In this document: piece by piece, positions 1 through 8,555 of the stretch
Numbering within the stretch: position 1 is the stretch's first letter
Layout of the letters: each line of letters begins with the position of its first letter
Made by a program: the position numbers and the translations under genes
Origin: Sulfurovum sp. AR
GTDB lineage: Bacteria > Campylobacterota > Campylobacteria > Campylobacterales > Sulfurovaceae
DNA: 64,000 nucleotides
Reading direction: 5' to 3'
Assembly (NCBI RefSeq): GCF_000296775.1
Contig: NZ_AJLE01000001.1
Coordinates: forward strand, 124,001 to 188,000
The notes under the pieces: generated by a model
The model's input: the letters and a program-made list of their open reading frames with translations, nothing else
What the model was told of the DNA's origin: nothing
The model's database searches: none

Positions 1-1
1 G

Positions 2-598
2 AAAGAGAATTTGGACATACGAACCAAAGAAGCTGCTCCTGAGTATATCGTAGAAGATGTCCAGGCAACACTGGACAGTACAAGTTTTACACTGAATGGG
101 GTAAAGTACTCTGCAAGTATCCTTGGGGCATTTAACGCGATGAATTTAGCAGCGGCAGTACTTGTAGCCAAAGAACTGGGCCTCAGTGATGAGCAGATAC
201 AAGAAGGCCTTTCTACACTCAAAGCGGTTGATCATAGACTACAGCGTATCGATGCCGGCGGAAAGGTGATCCTTGATGACAGTTTCAACGGAAATATCGA
301 TGGTATGATGGCCTCTTTTGATCTGGCAACTACCTACGAAGGACGTAAAGTGGTGATCACTCCAGGACTTGTGGAAGTGGATGATGATCTGAATGTTCAA
401 GTGGCACAAAGAGCCAATGAAGTGTTTGATGTCGTCGTGGTGACAGGAGATTTGAACTATGCGATATTTAAAGAGTATGTAGATCCTGACAAATTAGTAA
501 AACTTGTTAGTAAAAGCGAGATGGAAGCGATGCTTGTAGAACAAACACGCCCAGGAGACCTGATACTCTTTGCGAATGATGCGCCGAGTTTCGTCTAA
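2..598 (+). CDS. murF: MurF, UDP-MurNAc-tripeptide D-alanyl-D-alanine ligase (3' part)
   Basis: This is the C-terminal part of a Mur ligase; the open frame runs in from the left edge, so the true start lies outside the window. The segment GAFNAMNLAAAVLVAKELG is the typical Mur ligase stretch after the ATP-binding domain. It is followed by the DHRLQRI motif, by DDSFNGN (the family's D-x-Y/F-N-x-N signature) and by a C-terminal Rossmann-like domain with VVITPGLVE. MurF adds D-Ala-D-Ala to the UDP-MurNAc-tripeptide in the cytoplasm, the last soluble step of peptidoglycan precursor synthesis. About 197 residues are visible, less than half of the usual 450 or so. MurF rather than MurE or MurC is inferred from similarity to epsilonproteobacterial MurF C-termini. 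Confidence 0.88.
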   Translation, partial: KENLDIRTKEAAPEYIVEDVQATLDSTSFTLNGVKYSASILGAFNAMNLAAAVLVAKELGLSDEQIQEGLSTLKAVDHRLQRIDAGGKVILDDSFNGNIDGMMASFDLATTYEGRKVVITPGLVEVDDDLNVQVAQRANEVFDVVVVTGDLNYAIFKEYVDPDKLVKLVSKSEMEAMLVEQTRPGDLILFANDAPSFV

Positions 599-602
599 CC
601 GC

Positions 603-1034
603 TTAGGAGCTCATCCATTTTAAAAAGAGCTCATGGCTTGCACTCTTTATAAGGATGCCTTCGACACCGTTTTGCTTCGCTTTGGTAACCGTAAAACCTT
701 CTTTTACGGTTTTATGCAATCGTTTACGCACGTATCGGTGTATAGACTGTCTGCATTCACTTGGTGTTGTAGAAAGTTTTGAAAAGATGCGTGTGTCAGC
801 ACTTTTTTTTAATTCACCTGAGATAGGGTTACATCCATCAAATCCGCTCAATCTCATGTGCTTTGCATCAAAATCCAAAATAGCTCTTGCCTTTCGTACC
901 TCTTTACCATCCATAGTACGTAAGTGCCAGTTTCCATCTATCTCATCAAGATCAACACTCTTCGTTTGAGCTGTGAGATAACTGGTACATAATGATACCA
1001 ATAGTGTAGTAATAAGTGTTTTACTAGTAAGCAT
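603..1034 (-). CDS. META-domain (HslJ-like) secreted protein
   Basis: A 143-residue protein with an N-terminal signal peptide (hydrophobic residues 7-22, likely cleavage after the TAQ at 21-23). The mature part matches the META/HslJ domain: an IDGNWHLRTMDGK opening (the family's 'L.G.W.L..ldG'), the GFDGCNPISGEL core corresponding to 'G..GCN...G.y', and a conserved second cysteine in the TTPSECRQ stretch. Proteins of this family are periplasmic or lipoprotein factors linked in E. coli to heat-shock or novobiocin resistance, but the molecular role is unknown. The start ATG has a strong GGGGAG ribosome binding site. The gene converges on murF with four bases between stops and shares its upstream region with a divergent secreted protein. 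Confidence 0.8.
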   Translation of the reverse strand: MLTSKTLITTLLVSLCTSYLTAQTKSVDLDEIDGNWHLRTMDGKEVRKARAILDFDAKHMRLSGFDGCNPISGELKKSADTRIFSKLSTTPSECRQSIHRYVRKRLHKTVKEGFTVTKAKQNGVEGILIKSASHELFLKWMSS

Positions 1035-1057
1035 TGATAACTCCCCATATTATATAG

Positions 1058-1063
1058 TATAAT
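1058..1063 (+). promoter_or_regulatory. -10 box TATAAT before the secreted 268-aa protein
   Basis: A consensus TATAAT lies 34 bases before the chosen start at 1098, in the short AT-rich divergent region between the META gene and the next gene. Its position supports the start at 1098 over the ATG at 1062, which would lie upstream of the expected transcription start. Confidence 0.5.
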
Positions 1064-1097
1064 GGAATTTTACATTGAAATGATTAACGGAGTATGT

Positions 1098-1904
1098 ATG
1101 AGAACGATTTTATATTTTATTTTACTGTTATCGCTATTACAGTCGACACTTTTTGCCGCAGATATCAAGCTCACAGAGAAACAAGCCAATTACATTGCCC
1201 AGAAAGTATGGCAAAATGAAGGTGCAGGGCTTGACAAGTATCTGGTACATTGGAATGAAGGTGAAGCTTTTGCCTCTGTAGGGATAGGACACTTTATCTG
1301 GTTTTCTAAAGGGCATACAGAACGTTTCAGAGAGGTGTTCCCGATGGTACTAGCCTTTATGGAAGAAGGGGGTGTCATGATGCCAGAGTGGCTTAACTCC
1401 AAAACACCCCTGCCGTGGGATACCAAAGAAGCATTTTACGAGGCAAAGAGGACACAGAGTAAAAAGTATGTAGAGTTGTTTACATTTCTTAAAACTACAA
1501 TGCCAGAACAGGCAGCGTTTATGGCTCAACGTTTAAGTGAAGCCTTGCCTCAAATGCTAGAAGCGATTGAGAACCCTGAAAAGCAGGAATATATCAAAGA
1601 ACGGTTTTATGAAGTGATGTACAACAAAGATGGCTCAGTCAACGAAAGAGGGCTCTATGTCCTTTTGGACTATACCAACTTTAAAGGTGAAGGGACACTC
1701 AAGAGTGAACGTTACAAAGGTCAGGGATGGGGACTTCTCCAGGTGCTTGAACATATGGACCCTGAAGAACCGAACAGATTGAAAGCATTTGCCGAATCTG
1801 CCAAATCGATGTTAAGCAGACGTATCAAAAATTCTCCCCCTGAACGTGGCGAAGAACGTTGGAGAAAAGGGTGGAATGTTCGGCTGGATACTTACTGGAA
1901 ATAG
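1098..1904 (+). CDS. Secreted conserved protein, lysozyme-like N-terminal motif, function unknown
   Basis: A 268-residue protein with a clear signal peptide (MRTILYFILLLSLLQS, cleavage near LFAAD). The start at 1098 is preceded by ACGGAG at good spacing; an in-frame ATG at 1062 is unlikely because the -10 box at 1058 overlaps it. The mature protein has the block VWQNEGAG...WNEGEAFASVGIGHFIW and, near the C-terminus, DYTNFKGEG...GQGWGLLQVLEHM and NSPPERGEERW. I recognise this as a conserved proteobacterial family without an assigned function. The E followed by a G-I-G-H turn is reminiscent of lysozyme-like active sites, but this is inference. It converges with the CHAD gene, with one base between the stops. 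Confidence 0.7.
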   Translation: MRTILYFILLLSLLQSTLFAADIKLTEKQANYIAQKVWQNEGAGLDKYLVHWNEGEAFASVGIGHFIWFSKGHTERFREVFPMVLAFMEEGGVMMPEWLNSKTPLPWDTKEAFYEAKRTQSKKYVELFTFLKTTMPEQAAFMAQRLSEALPQMLEAIENPEKQEYIKERFYEVMYNKDGSVNERGLYVLLDYTNFKGEGTLKSERYKGQGWGLLQVLEHMDPEEPNRLKAFAESAKSMLSRRIKNSPPERGEERWRKGWNVRLDTYWK

Positions 1905-1905
1905 C

Positions 1906-2850
1906 TTAGAGTTCGATCGTATGTTTTTTAAACTTATGCAGCTTTTTTTGAGCTTTATGCAGTAATTTCTTTTGCTTCTTGGATGTTTTACCTAGAAGTC
2001 TCTTTTCTAGTTCCCGGCACTGCGATATACTTTTTTTCTTCGTGTTAAAATAATCGTGTAGCAGTGTGTTCTGATTCACCATATCATTGAAATCTCCAAG
2101 TATCGTTTGTAGCTTTTTACCTTTTTCGATCATCTTTTCAATCTTTTTCTCTCCAAAGATATGCTGGAACTCTTCAAGGAGATAACGAAGTTTTTTCAGT
2201 GATATTCTGATCTTATGGAGTTTTTTATCACTAAATTCCTTTTCCAAAGTATCGATTTTTTGTATGATCTTCAAGTGTAGCTCTTTGATCACCTTTTTGG
2301 CGGTTTTTTTTATGGTTCCACTCATATTCTCCGGCGTACAAAGGGTTTCACTTTGCAGAGCAAGTTGGTACGCATGCACAAAATCTTCAAATGCTTTTCC
2401 TTTTAACATCTCCTCTATGAGATGTTGTTCTTGGTCTTGCTGTGCTTGAATGTCTTCTTGAATCACATCATGATCTGTATCGACTTCTTTTAAACGTCCT
2501 TTGATGACATCTAGATCACGTTTCCGGTTCGTCTGTGTTGCAAAATTGCTTAGATTTTGATAGAAGTATGTAAATTGATCTTCGGGAAAGAGAAAGCCGA
2601 ACTCTTTTAAAAAAGCTCTGGATTTTCTGATATTGACTCTAAACTGGTGCAGGTCCTCTTCCTCATCATTGAAAATGATGCGTTCTTTGTAAAAGAGTAT
2701 AGAGAGGAGATATTTGTAGAGGATGACGCGGAGCGCATCAATGGGTGAGAGATCAGAGATGAAATAGGCATCAAGCTCCTGCATGCTTTTTGCCTCAAGC
2801 TCCTTAAAGACGGAATCATCAAGCAGATACTCTTTTTCTATCTTTTTCAC
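1906..2850 (-). CDS. CHAD domain protein
   Basis: A 314-residue all-helical protein with the CHAD (conserved histidine alpha-helical) signature: HQFRVNIRKSRAFLKEF around residues 67-83 and the second half KLHKIRISLKKLRYLLEEF around 210-228, followed by the KLQTILGDFND motif. CHAD proteins bind inorganic polyphosphate through conserved histidines and basic residues, and many associate with polyphosphate granules. The C-terminus is very lysine-rich. The gene starts with GTG, preceded by AAGGAAACGA. It stands alone here, without the CYTH domain often fused to or encoded next to CHAD. A decayed copy of its 5' end lies about 1.2 kb further along, at about 3950-4126. Confidence 0.85.
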   Translation of the reverse strand: MKKIEKEYLLDDSVFKELEAKSMQELDAYFISDLSPIDALRVILYKYLLSILFYKERIIFNDEEEDLHQFRVNIRKSRAFLKEFGFLFPEDQFTYFYQNLSNFATQTNRKRDLDVIKGRLKEVDTDHDVIQEDIQAQQDQEQHLIEEMLKGKAFEDFVHAYQLALQSETLCTPENMSGTIKKTAKKVIKELHLKIIQKIDTLEKEFSDKKLHKIRISLKKLRYLLEEFQHIFGEKKIEKMIEKGKKLQTILGDFNDMVNQNTLLHDYFNTKKKSISQCRELEKRLLGKTSKKQKKLLHKAQKKLHKFKKHTIEL

Positions 2851-2975
2851 TCGTTTCCTTGGGTAAGCTTTTATAAATTTACTTTTTCCATTTAAAGGTA
2901 AAAAACCTCACTGCAACCTAATATCAATTCTTTACTTTCGTTTTTATTTATTATCATTGCACATGCATACACGGC

Positions 2976-3764
2976 TTATTTAAACTGCATATTAAGACCG
3001 ACAAATACCTGCCAAAGTGTCTGTCTGTCTCCTTCATGCGCTACAGAAAACTGGGGTTCTATGAAAATGTTATAGACGACTTTGTCTTTTTTGATCACTT
3101 TTCCCATACCAATGCCAAGAGGTACATTGTAATCGTTGTTTTTAAAATTATATATCCAGATAGGCGCTGCACGAAGATAGTTTCCCTGACCGAGCTGGAG
3201 AAATGCAAAGGGCTGGAATGCTCCGACATTCACATCACTGCGGTCATCATCGCCTGCAAAACTGCCCTGCCAGGTCAATAGGTACCCGTATTGAAACTTT
3301 CGTGAAGTGGCATTAAAAAGAACATTCGCTAAACCAGCTGACCATTTTTCACTTCCCAGTGCATCGTTACTTGCTGTGGGCATAGTGATCTGAGGACCGA
3401 TCCCAAAGCTCAATCCAGGTTTTCCAGTATCTATCAGATACGCTGCAACAATGTTAAAGTCACCCACACCGGTTTTTTTATCTCCATTTGGAAATGTGGG
3501 GAAGGTATTAATAGGCAATGAAGCACGCATAATCCAATTGGTTTCTCCAATAGAAAACGGTTTTGCATAGCGAAACCAAAATTGATTGGAAGTCTCATCT
3601 GTTCCACTAAGATCACCCATATAGTAATCATGGAGATTGAATACGGTCAAGTTCGCTAAGGGGTTGTTGGCTTGGGCTGCAGCATTGTCTTCCTTTTGAG
3701 CACACAAGCCCGTGAACAAAGCAGCAATGGTTAAAGGTACTCCGATGATTTTACGTAGTTTCAT
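2976..3764 (-). CDS. Outer-membrane beta-barrel protein ('neuromedin U'-type annotation family)
   Basis: A 262-residue protein with a signal peptide (about residues 1-22) and alternating amphipathic strands ending in an aromatic-rich C-terminus ([12 protein letters not shown]), as expected for an outer-membrane barrel. The blocks [57 protein letters not shown] and [14 protein letters not shown] match a conserved bacterial family that databases misleadingly call neuromedin U. The function is unknown; a barrel for small-molecule uptake or for lipid binding is possible. The ribosome binding site is AAAGAGGG. It is monocistronic with about 370 bases of upstream sequence. Confidence 0.7.
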   Translation of the reverse strand: MKLRKIIGVPLTIAALFTGLCAQKEDNAAAQANNPLANLTVFNLHDYYMGDLSGTDETSNQFWFRYAKPFSIGETNWIMRASLPINTFPTFPNGDKKTGVGDFNIVAAYLIDTGKPGLSFGIGPQITMPTASNDALGSEKWSAGLANVLFNATSRKFQYGYLLTWQGSFAGDDDRSDVNVGAFQPFAFLQLGQGNYLRAAPIWIYNFKNNDYNVPLGIGMGKVIKKDKVVYNIFIEPQFSVAHEGDRQTLWQVFVGLNMQFK

Positions 3765-3949
3765 AGTATCACCCTCTTTATGTTGATTAAGTTTATTTTA
3801 TGTTCCCATCAAACTCATCAAAAGTACGCAATCCATAGAATGGTTTTTTGTCAGGGAAAAGCTGCAACCTTTATATTAAAAGATCACAAAAAGTTCCATT
3901 TTTTATAGTATATATAGTTATATATTTTTAATGTAGCACTTTCAAACTT

Positions 3950-4126
3950 TAACCGTTCTGAGTGCATCTATGGGATCAACATAAAATTCTGTGAACATAC
4001 ATTCATGTTTTGTTTGGCGCCGGATTTCTTCATTTGGAAATAGAGTATACATTTTTGGGGGTCTTGTGAAATTTTTTCAGATGACTCTCTTTATTTCTAT
4101 CTTTTCACTTCTTTTCCTGGGTAGGC
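3950..4126 (-). pseudogene. Decayed copy of the 5' end of the CHAD gene
   Basis: Read on the minus strand, a ribosome binding site and GTG start at 4108 closely match those of the CHAD gene at 2850 (AGGAAAAGAAGTGAAAAGAT against AAGGAAACGAGTGAAAAAGA), and similarity continues upstream of the start. The frame hits TAG at its third codon after the start. About 130 bases further on another frame reads EFYVDPIDALR, against YFISDLSPIDALR at residues 29-41 of the intact protein. Nothing recognisable of the rest remains. I read this as a truncated, frameshifted duplicate. The alignment was made by eye. Confidence 0.5.
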
Positions 4127-4136
4127 TTATATAATT

Positions 4137-4400
4137 TCACTTTTTTAATTTAAACACAGAAGGGTCTTCAACTCCTATAAATATATTATAAGCAGGACCA
4201 TGCTCTCCAGAGATTTCATATTCATGTTTACACTCTAGACCGAGGTTTTTAGCATAGGATTCTATAAGTTCAACGACATCTTTTTTTTTCGTGATGAACT
4301 CAAGCACTTTGTCACCTTCATATCCTAGGAAACTCTCAATATAATCGATGTCAAGCTCAATCGCGTACTTAATGACACTCTTCATATGTGCTTGTAACAT
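4137..4400 (-). CDS. Small conserved-looking protein, unknown function
   Basis: An 87-residue acidic protein with no membrane segment and no family I recognise. An AAGGA ribosome binding site five to six bases before the ATG and balanced codon use support it being real. The N-terminal half (SVIKYAIELDIDYIESFLGYEGDKVLEFI) looks helical; the C-terminal half is more polar and ends FKLKK. Its 3' end runs straight into the decayed CHAD copy, so the copy's former promoter region now overlaps this gene's end. Confidence 0.55.
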   Translation of the reverse strand: MLQAHMKSVIKYAIELDIDYIESFLGYEGDKVLEFITKKKDVVELIESYAKNLGLECKHEYEISGEHGPAYNIFIGVEDPSVFKLKK

Positions 4401-4546
4401 AAAAATCCTTTTTTATTCAATTGTATCATAATTTATCAGAGATACATTGACCTCATAGAGTGAGTATGAGGGATATAGCTGAAGTCAAGCAATCCCTCAT
4501 CACAAAAAAGATAAAATTTAAAAAAATATGAAAAAGGGACACCTTA

Positions 4547-6439
4547 ATGTACCTACAATCTTCCTTCTATCTGGATCGTATCTCTAAATATGCAGGATCT
4601 ATAGCGGCATTTCTAGTGGTACTGCTCTCTTTGTTGGTAGCGTACGATGCAGTGATGCGTTACCTTTTTTCAGAAGGTTCGATCGCACTTCAGGAAGTGG
4701 AATGGCATCTATTTGATGTGATATTCCTCCTGGGATTGACGTATGCGCTCAAACATGACAAACATGTAAGGGTAGATATCTTTTTTGAACGTTACAGCAA
4801 AGAGGGCAGGGGTATTGTACAGATACTCTCGATGCTGCTTTTGGTGATTCCTTTTTCTCTGGTTTTTTTGTCTGATGCCATCGATATGCTGATGCAGAGT
4901 TATCTGCAACATGAGATATCAAGTGATCCGGGCGGATTGACGCATCGTTACTTGATCAAAGGAGTATTGGTCCTCTCCTTCGTATTGCTTATGCTACAGG
5001 CACTGAGCGAAGTGCTGAAAGCTTTTGGCAGACTGGAGAGTAAAAAAACATTGTTACGTATTTTGGGAATCGTGATGGTTCTTGGGGGACTTGTCTATAC
5101 TGCAGACCACTATGATATGGCCTATTGGTTCGATCCTATACTTCTGATGTTCGCTTTGACACTGTTTCTGTTGATGGCTGGTTTTCAAGTCGCTTTTGTA
5201 TTTGCCGGAGTGGCACTACTTTTTGCCACTATCTCCAATGAAGTAGGCTTGAGCGTACTTGAGATGCTGCCTTACCGAACCTATGGTATCATGGGTAATG
5301 CTACACTGATGGCTGTTCCCCTCTTCATCTTTATGGGGTTGATACTGGAAAAATCCAAGATGGCAGAGGGTCTGCTGCTCTCTATGGGTAAACTCTTTGG
5401 GTCGATCAGGGGCGGTCTGGCGATCTCTGTAGTGTTGGTGGGAGCTATACTCGCTGCAAGTACAGGTATTGTCGGTGCATCCGTGGTGATGATGAGTTTG
5501 ATCGCGCTTCCTTTGATGCTTAAACATCATTATTCACCAGCATTGGCTTCTGGTTCTATTGCTGCAAGCGGTACACTGGGACAGCTTATTCCTCCCTCTA
5601 TCATTCTCATCATTTTAGGCGATCAAATGTATCTCTCTGTGGGCGACCTGTTCCGTGCGGCTGTAGTACCAGGGGTTTTACTGATCGGTCTGTATATCAT
5701 TTACATCTTTCTCATCTCATACCTGAACAAAGAGATTGCACCTGCTATTGTCTCAGAGGAAGCATATGGTGAGGTGTGTAAAGAAGCGTTTAAAGAGATC
5801 ATCCCTCCTTTACTGCTTATAGGTGTAGTGCTGGGTTCTATCTTTACAGGTATTGCATCACCTTCAGAATCAGCGGCCATAGGTGTTTTGGGTGCGATGA
5901 TATTGGCGTGGGGTAAAAAGAACTTTTCTTATGAAACACTACGTTATGCAGCGATAGAGACAGTCAAGCTCACGGCAATGATCTTTATGATACTCATAGG
6001 AGCCACAGCCTTTTCACTGGTATTTAACGAGCTGGGTGGCGGAGATATGGCGATGGCATTCTTTTCATCTGATGGAGGATTGGGAGAGATGGATGATAAA
6101 TGGATGTTCATTCTTATTGCTATGCTGGTTATTTTCCTACTGGGCTTCTTTATTGATTTTATTGAGATCGCTTTTGTGGTGGTACCTATATTGGTGCCTA
6201 TCGTGGCATCTTTGGGTATAGATCCTGTATGGTTTGCCATACTTATAGCGATGAACCTGCAGGCATCATTTCTGACGCCGCCATTTGGTTTTGCACTTTT
6301 TTATCTCAAGGGTGCTGCGGGTGAAAAAGTGAGTACAGGAGCCATATACAAGGGTGTCATACCGTTTATAGGATTACAGCTTTTAGCACTGTTGATCATC
6401 ATCTTTTATCCCGATCTGATCTATCTGTTTGGGAAGTAG
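4547..6439 (+). CDS. TRAP transporter, fused small (DctQ) and large (DctM) membrane subunits
   Basis: A 630-residue integral membrane protein. Residues 1-165 are a four-helix DctQ domain with the typical LQEVEWHLFDVIFLLGLTYA and DKHVRVDIF segments. Residues about 170-630 are a DctM domain with the family's ALTLFLLMAGFQVAFVFAG opening, the 'MAVPLFIFMG' segment, ASGTLGQLIPPSIILI and the late NLQASFLTPPFGFALFY motif. TRAP transporters are sodium-driven uptake systems for organic acids that depend on a periplasmic DctP protein, which determines the substrate. No DctP gene is visible within the window, so the substrate cannot be predicted. The ribosome binding site is AAGGGA. The moxR gene follows 43 bases downstream. 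Confidence 0.9.
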   Translation: MYLQSSFYLDRISKYAGSIAAFLVVLLSLLVAYDAVMRYLFSEGSIALQEVEWHLFDVIFLLGLTYALKHDKHVRVDIFFERYSKEGRGIVQILSMLLLVIPFSLVFLSDAIDMLMQSYLQHEISSDPGGLTHRYLIKGVLVLSFVLLMLQALSEVLKAFGRLESKKTLLRILGIVMVLGGLVYTADHYDMAYWFDPILLMFALTLFLLMAGFQVAFVFAGVALLFATISNEVGLSVLEMLPYRTYGIMGNATLMAVPLFIFMGLILEKSKMAEGLLLSMGKLFGSIRGGLAISVVLVGAILAASTGIVGASVVMMSLIALPLMLKHHYSPALASGSIAASGTLGQLIPPSIILIILGDQMYLSVGDLFRAAVVPGVLLIGLYIIYIFLISYLNKEIAPAIVSEEAYGEVCKEAFKEIIPPLLLIGVVLGSIFTGIASPSESAAIGVLGAMILAWGKKNFSYETLRYAAIETVKLTAMIFMILIGATAFSLVFNELGGGDMAMAFFSSDGGLGEMDDKWMFILIAMLVIFLLGFFIDFIEIAFVVVPILVPIVASLGIDPVWFAILIAMNLQASFLTPPFGFALFYLKGAAGEKVSTGAIYKGVIPFIGLQLLALLIIIFYPDLIYLFGK

Positions 6440-6482
6440 AGAAGGGGTATGCGATGATGAAGAATGAGAGAGAAGGATAAAG

Positions 6483-7448
6483 ATGACGGCAAGAGAAGCC
6501 ATTACAATATTAGAAGATAGAATGAATGCAGCTGTTTTAGGGCAGGAACATATCGTTTCGAGACTGATCATGGGCTTGCTTGCTGATGGTAATATACTTG
6601 TGGAAGGGTTGCCAGGACTGGCTAAGACCAGGGCTGTACGTGCGATGGCAGATGCGATAGAAGGTAAATTTTCACGTATACAGTTCACGCCTGATCTTCT
6701 GCCTTCAGATGTGATAGGATCTCAATTGTTACAGGAAGAGAAGGGTAAACAGACATTCCATTTTCACCCGGGCCCGATCTTCGGAAATATTATCTTGGCA
6801 GATGAGATCAACCGTGCCCCGGCTAAAATACAATCGGCCATGCTTGAAGCGATGGAAGAACGACAGGTGACCGTGGCAGGGAAAACCTATAAACTTCCTG
6901 AACTCTTCATCGTGATGGCTACACAAAACCCTTTGGAGCAGGAGGGGACTTTCCCTTTGTCTGAAGCACAGAAAGACCGTTTTTTTATGCATGTGAAGAT
7001 CGACTATGCGAAGATGGATGCAGAGTTTGAAATGATCAAAATGATACAAGAGGAGAGGTTCAGTGAACCTGCACCTCAGGCAAAGATCTCTCAGGAGTTG
7101 ATCTTTGCTGCACGCCGTGAGGTGGCAAAAGTGAAGTTCAGTGATGCCCTTGGGCATTATATGGTAGATCTTGTATTTGCGACACGTTATCCGCTCAGAT
7201 ATAGTAAACAGCTTGATGTGATGATCGATGTCGGGGTAAGCCCGCGGGCAACCCTGGCATTGACTCAATGTGCACAGGCCAATGCATGGATGCATGGCAG
7301 AGATGAAATGACAGTACAAGATGTAAAAGCTGTCATCCATGATGTCTTTCATCACCGCTTGGTCATCAGTGAACATGCCCTACAGAATAAAAGAACTGCA
7401 GAGGGCATCATCAATATTATCCTCGAACAAGTACCGCTCCCAAAATAG
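6483..7448 (+). CDS. MoxR family AAA+ ATPase
   Basis: A 321-residue MoxR-type AAA+ ATPase. It has Walker A EGLPGLAKT (about 41-49), the pre-sensor FTPDLLPSDVIG, Walker B NIILADEINRAP (about 102-113), sensor 1 VMATQNPLEQEGTFPLSEAQ DRF and a C-terminal lid with the SPRA sensor 2 arginine. MoxR proteins act as chaperones that activate or assemble cofactor-containing or von Willebrand factor A proteins. They are usually encoded directly before a DUF58 protein and a VWA protein. Here the next gene is a thioredoxin on the opposite strand, so this is an orphan copy. The ribosome binding site is AAGGATAA, just before the start. Confidence 0.9.
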   Translation: MTAREAITILEDRMNAAVLGQEHIVSRLIMGLLADGNILVEGLPGLAKTRAVRAMADAIEGKFSRIQFTPDLLPSDVIGSQLLQEEKGKQTFHFHPGPIFGNIILADEINRAPAKIQSAMLEAMEERQVTVAGKTYKLPELFIVMATQNPLEQEGTFPLSEAQKDRFFMHVKIDYAKMDAEFEMIKMIQEERFSEPAPQAKISQELIFAARREVAKVKFSDALGHYMVDLVFATRYPLRYSKQLDVMIDVGVSPRATLALTQCAQANAWMHGRDEMTVQDVKAVIHDVFHHRLVISEHALQNKRTAEGIINIILEQVPLPK

Positions 7449-7449
7449 T

Positions 7450-7803
7450 TTAAGTGAAGAGCCTACTGAAGAATGATCCTTTACCTGAGAGTTTGTCTAT
7501 CAATTCAAAATAGTATGTTTCGTGCTTGAGTCCTATTTCGGGGTATTTGAATTTTTCATCTTTGAGTACTGCAATGGTAAAGGGTACAGAACGTATTTTG
7601 AATGCAGATGCGAGTTTGGGATTTTTTGATACATTACACTTCACCACCTTCACCCCATTCTCTTCTCCATACTTTTCCAGTCTCTCATCTATGAGTTGAA
7701 TGAGCATTTGACAAGGCCCGCAGGTCGGTGAGTAGAAGTCTATTAAGACCGGTATTTTATTGTTCTTTATGATCTTTTCATAATTTGTATCTGTAAGTTC
7801 CAT
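7450..7803 (-). CDS. Thioredoxin-like protein
   Basis: A 117-residue cytoplasmic thioredoxin-fold protein. The redox motif CGPC is at residues 28-31 in the standard context 'IDFYSPTCGPC'. The cis-proline loop is present as IRSVPFTIAV. The C-terminal helix differs from housekeeping thioredoxin and ends in an extra GSFFSRLFT tail. It probably reduces disulfides in a specific partner rather than acting as the main thioredoxin; this is inference. It converges on moxR with a single base between the stops. The ribosome binding site is weak. Confidence 0.85.
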   Translation of the reverse strand: MELTDTNYEKIIKNNKIPVLIDFYSPTCGPCQMLIQLIDERLEKYGEENGVKVVKCNVSKNPKLASAFKIRSVPFTIAVLKDEKFKYPEIGLKHETYYFELIDKLSGKGSFFSRLFT

Positions 7804-7845
7804 ATGTTATTCTACTTATGCTTTCTTGGTACCATGACCACTATC

Positions 7846-8235
7846 TTATCCTGCTCTTGGTTTCCAACGGTGAGGCAAGAGTTCATCCAGGCTCATATAG
7901 TGCTCTTCAGAGAGATAGACTTTGGTATGGATGTTCTGGGCATCAACCTGATATAAGAGTTCTCTGCATCGTCCGCATGGCGGTCTGATGGAGTCAACAC
8001 TGACCGCAACGATCATTTCTATCTGTGTTTCTCTGTTTTTTAGCATCTCTGCAATGGCCGAGTGTTCTGCACAAAATCCAATACCACAGGCGATATCGAT
8101 ATTGATCCCCGTGTAGACATTTCCCTGACTTGTTAAAAGTGCAGCAGCAACGGACCCTGCAGAATAATGGTCACTACTTAGCGTATATTCTCCAAGTATT
8201 TTGTGTGCTTCTTCTATCAATTTTTTTGCGCTCAC
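7846..8235 (-). CDS. Cytidine/blasticidin deaminase-like zinc enzyme
   Basis: A 129-residue protein of the cytidine deaminase superfamily. The zinc-binding motifs are complete: the first is CAEHSAIAEM (the family's H/C-A-E, using cysteine as in cytidine deaminases) and the second is PPCGRCREL (PCxxC). GINIDIACGIGFCAEHSA matches the substrate loop of free-nucleoside deaminases. The length is that of small tetrameric cytidine or blasticidin-S deaminases. It probably deaminates cytidine or a related nucleoside for pyrimidine salvage; the exact substrate is uncertain. The start is GTG with a good AAAGGGA ribosome binding site. The thioredoxin gene follows on the same strand after 42 bases. Confidence 0.82.
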   Translation of the reverse strand: MSAKKLIEEAHKILGEYTLSSDHYSAGSVAAALLTSQGNVYTGINIDIACGIGFCAEHSAIAEMLKNRETQIEMIVAVSVDSIRPPCGRCRELLYQVDAQNIHTKVYLSEEHYMSLDELLPHRWKPRAG

Positions 8236-8324
8236 ACTATCCCTTTGTATCTATAGTTCTACTCTTGTCAGTATAGCAAAATATTCGTACGATCTGTAAA
8301 AAGAAGAAAACAGAGTAGTTAGAG

Positions 8325-8330
8325 TAAAAT
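8325..8330 (+). promoter_or_regulatory. -10 box TAAAAT directly before a start codon (leaderless candidate)
   Basis: TAAAAT ends six bases before the ATG at 8337 and there is no purine-rich ribosome binding site between them. A transcript from this box would begin at or next to the ATG. Confidence 0.4.
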
Positions 8331-8336
8331 ACAAAT

Positions 8337-8555
8337 ATGGAACAGAATATAAAAATAGAACTCAAGCACACTACGGTGGAAAACCTCAAAAGTTTTTCAG
8401 AGATACTGGGAAAAGACATCAACACAATGCTCGAAGAAGCACTGGAAGAGTACTTCGAATCTCAGCAGCAGAAGCTCATGGAGAAAAATCTTTTCGATGA
8501 GAATGCGATGACGAACCTGGACTTTGATGAATTTTGGGATGATCTGGATATTTAG
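8337..8555 (+). CDS. Small ribbon-helix-helix-like protein
   Basis: A 72-residue protein. The N-terminal part (IKIELKHTTVENLKSFSEI, LGKDINTMLEEALEEYFES) has the strand-helix-helix pattern of ribbon-helix-helix DNA-binding proteins, followed by a very acidic tail (FDEFWDDLDI). There is no ribosome binding site; the -10-like box sits six bases upstream. The stop codon TAG is immediately followed by the GTG of the fructosamine-kinase-like gene, so the two are almost certainly co-translated. It could be a regulator of the pair or an antitoxin-like partner. The fold call is from pattern only. Confidence 0.55.
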   Translation: MEQNIKIELKHTTVENLKSFSEILGKDINTMLEEALEEYFESQQQKLMEKNLFDENAMTNLDFDEFWDDLDI

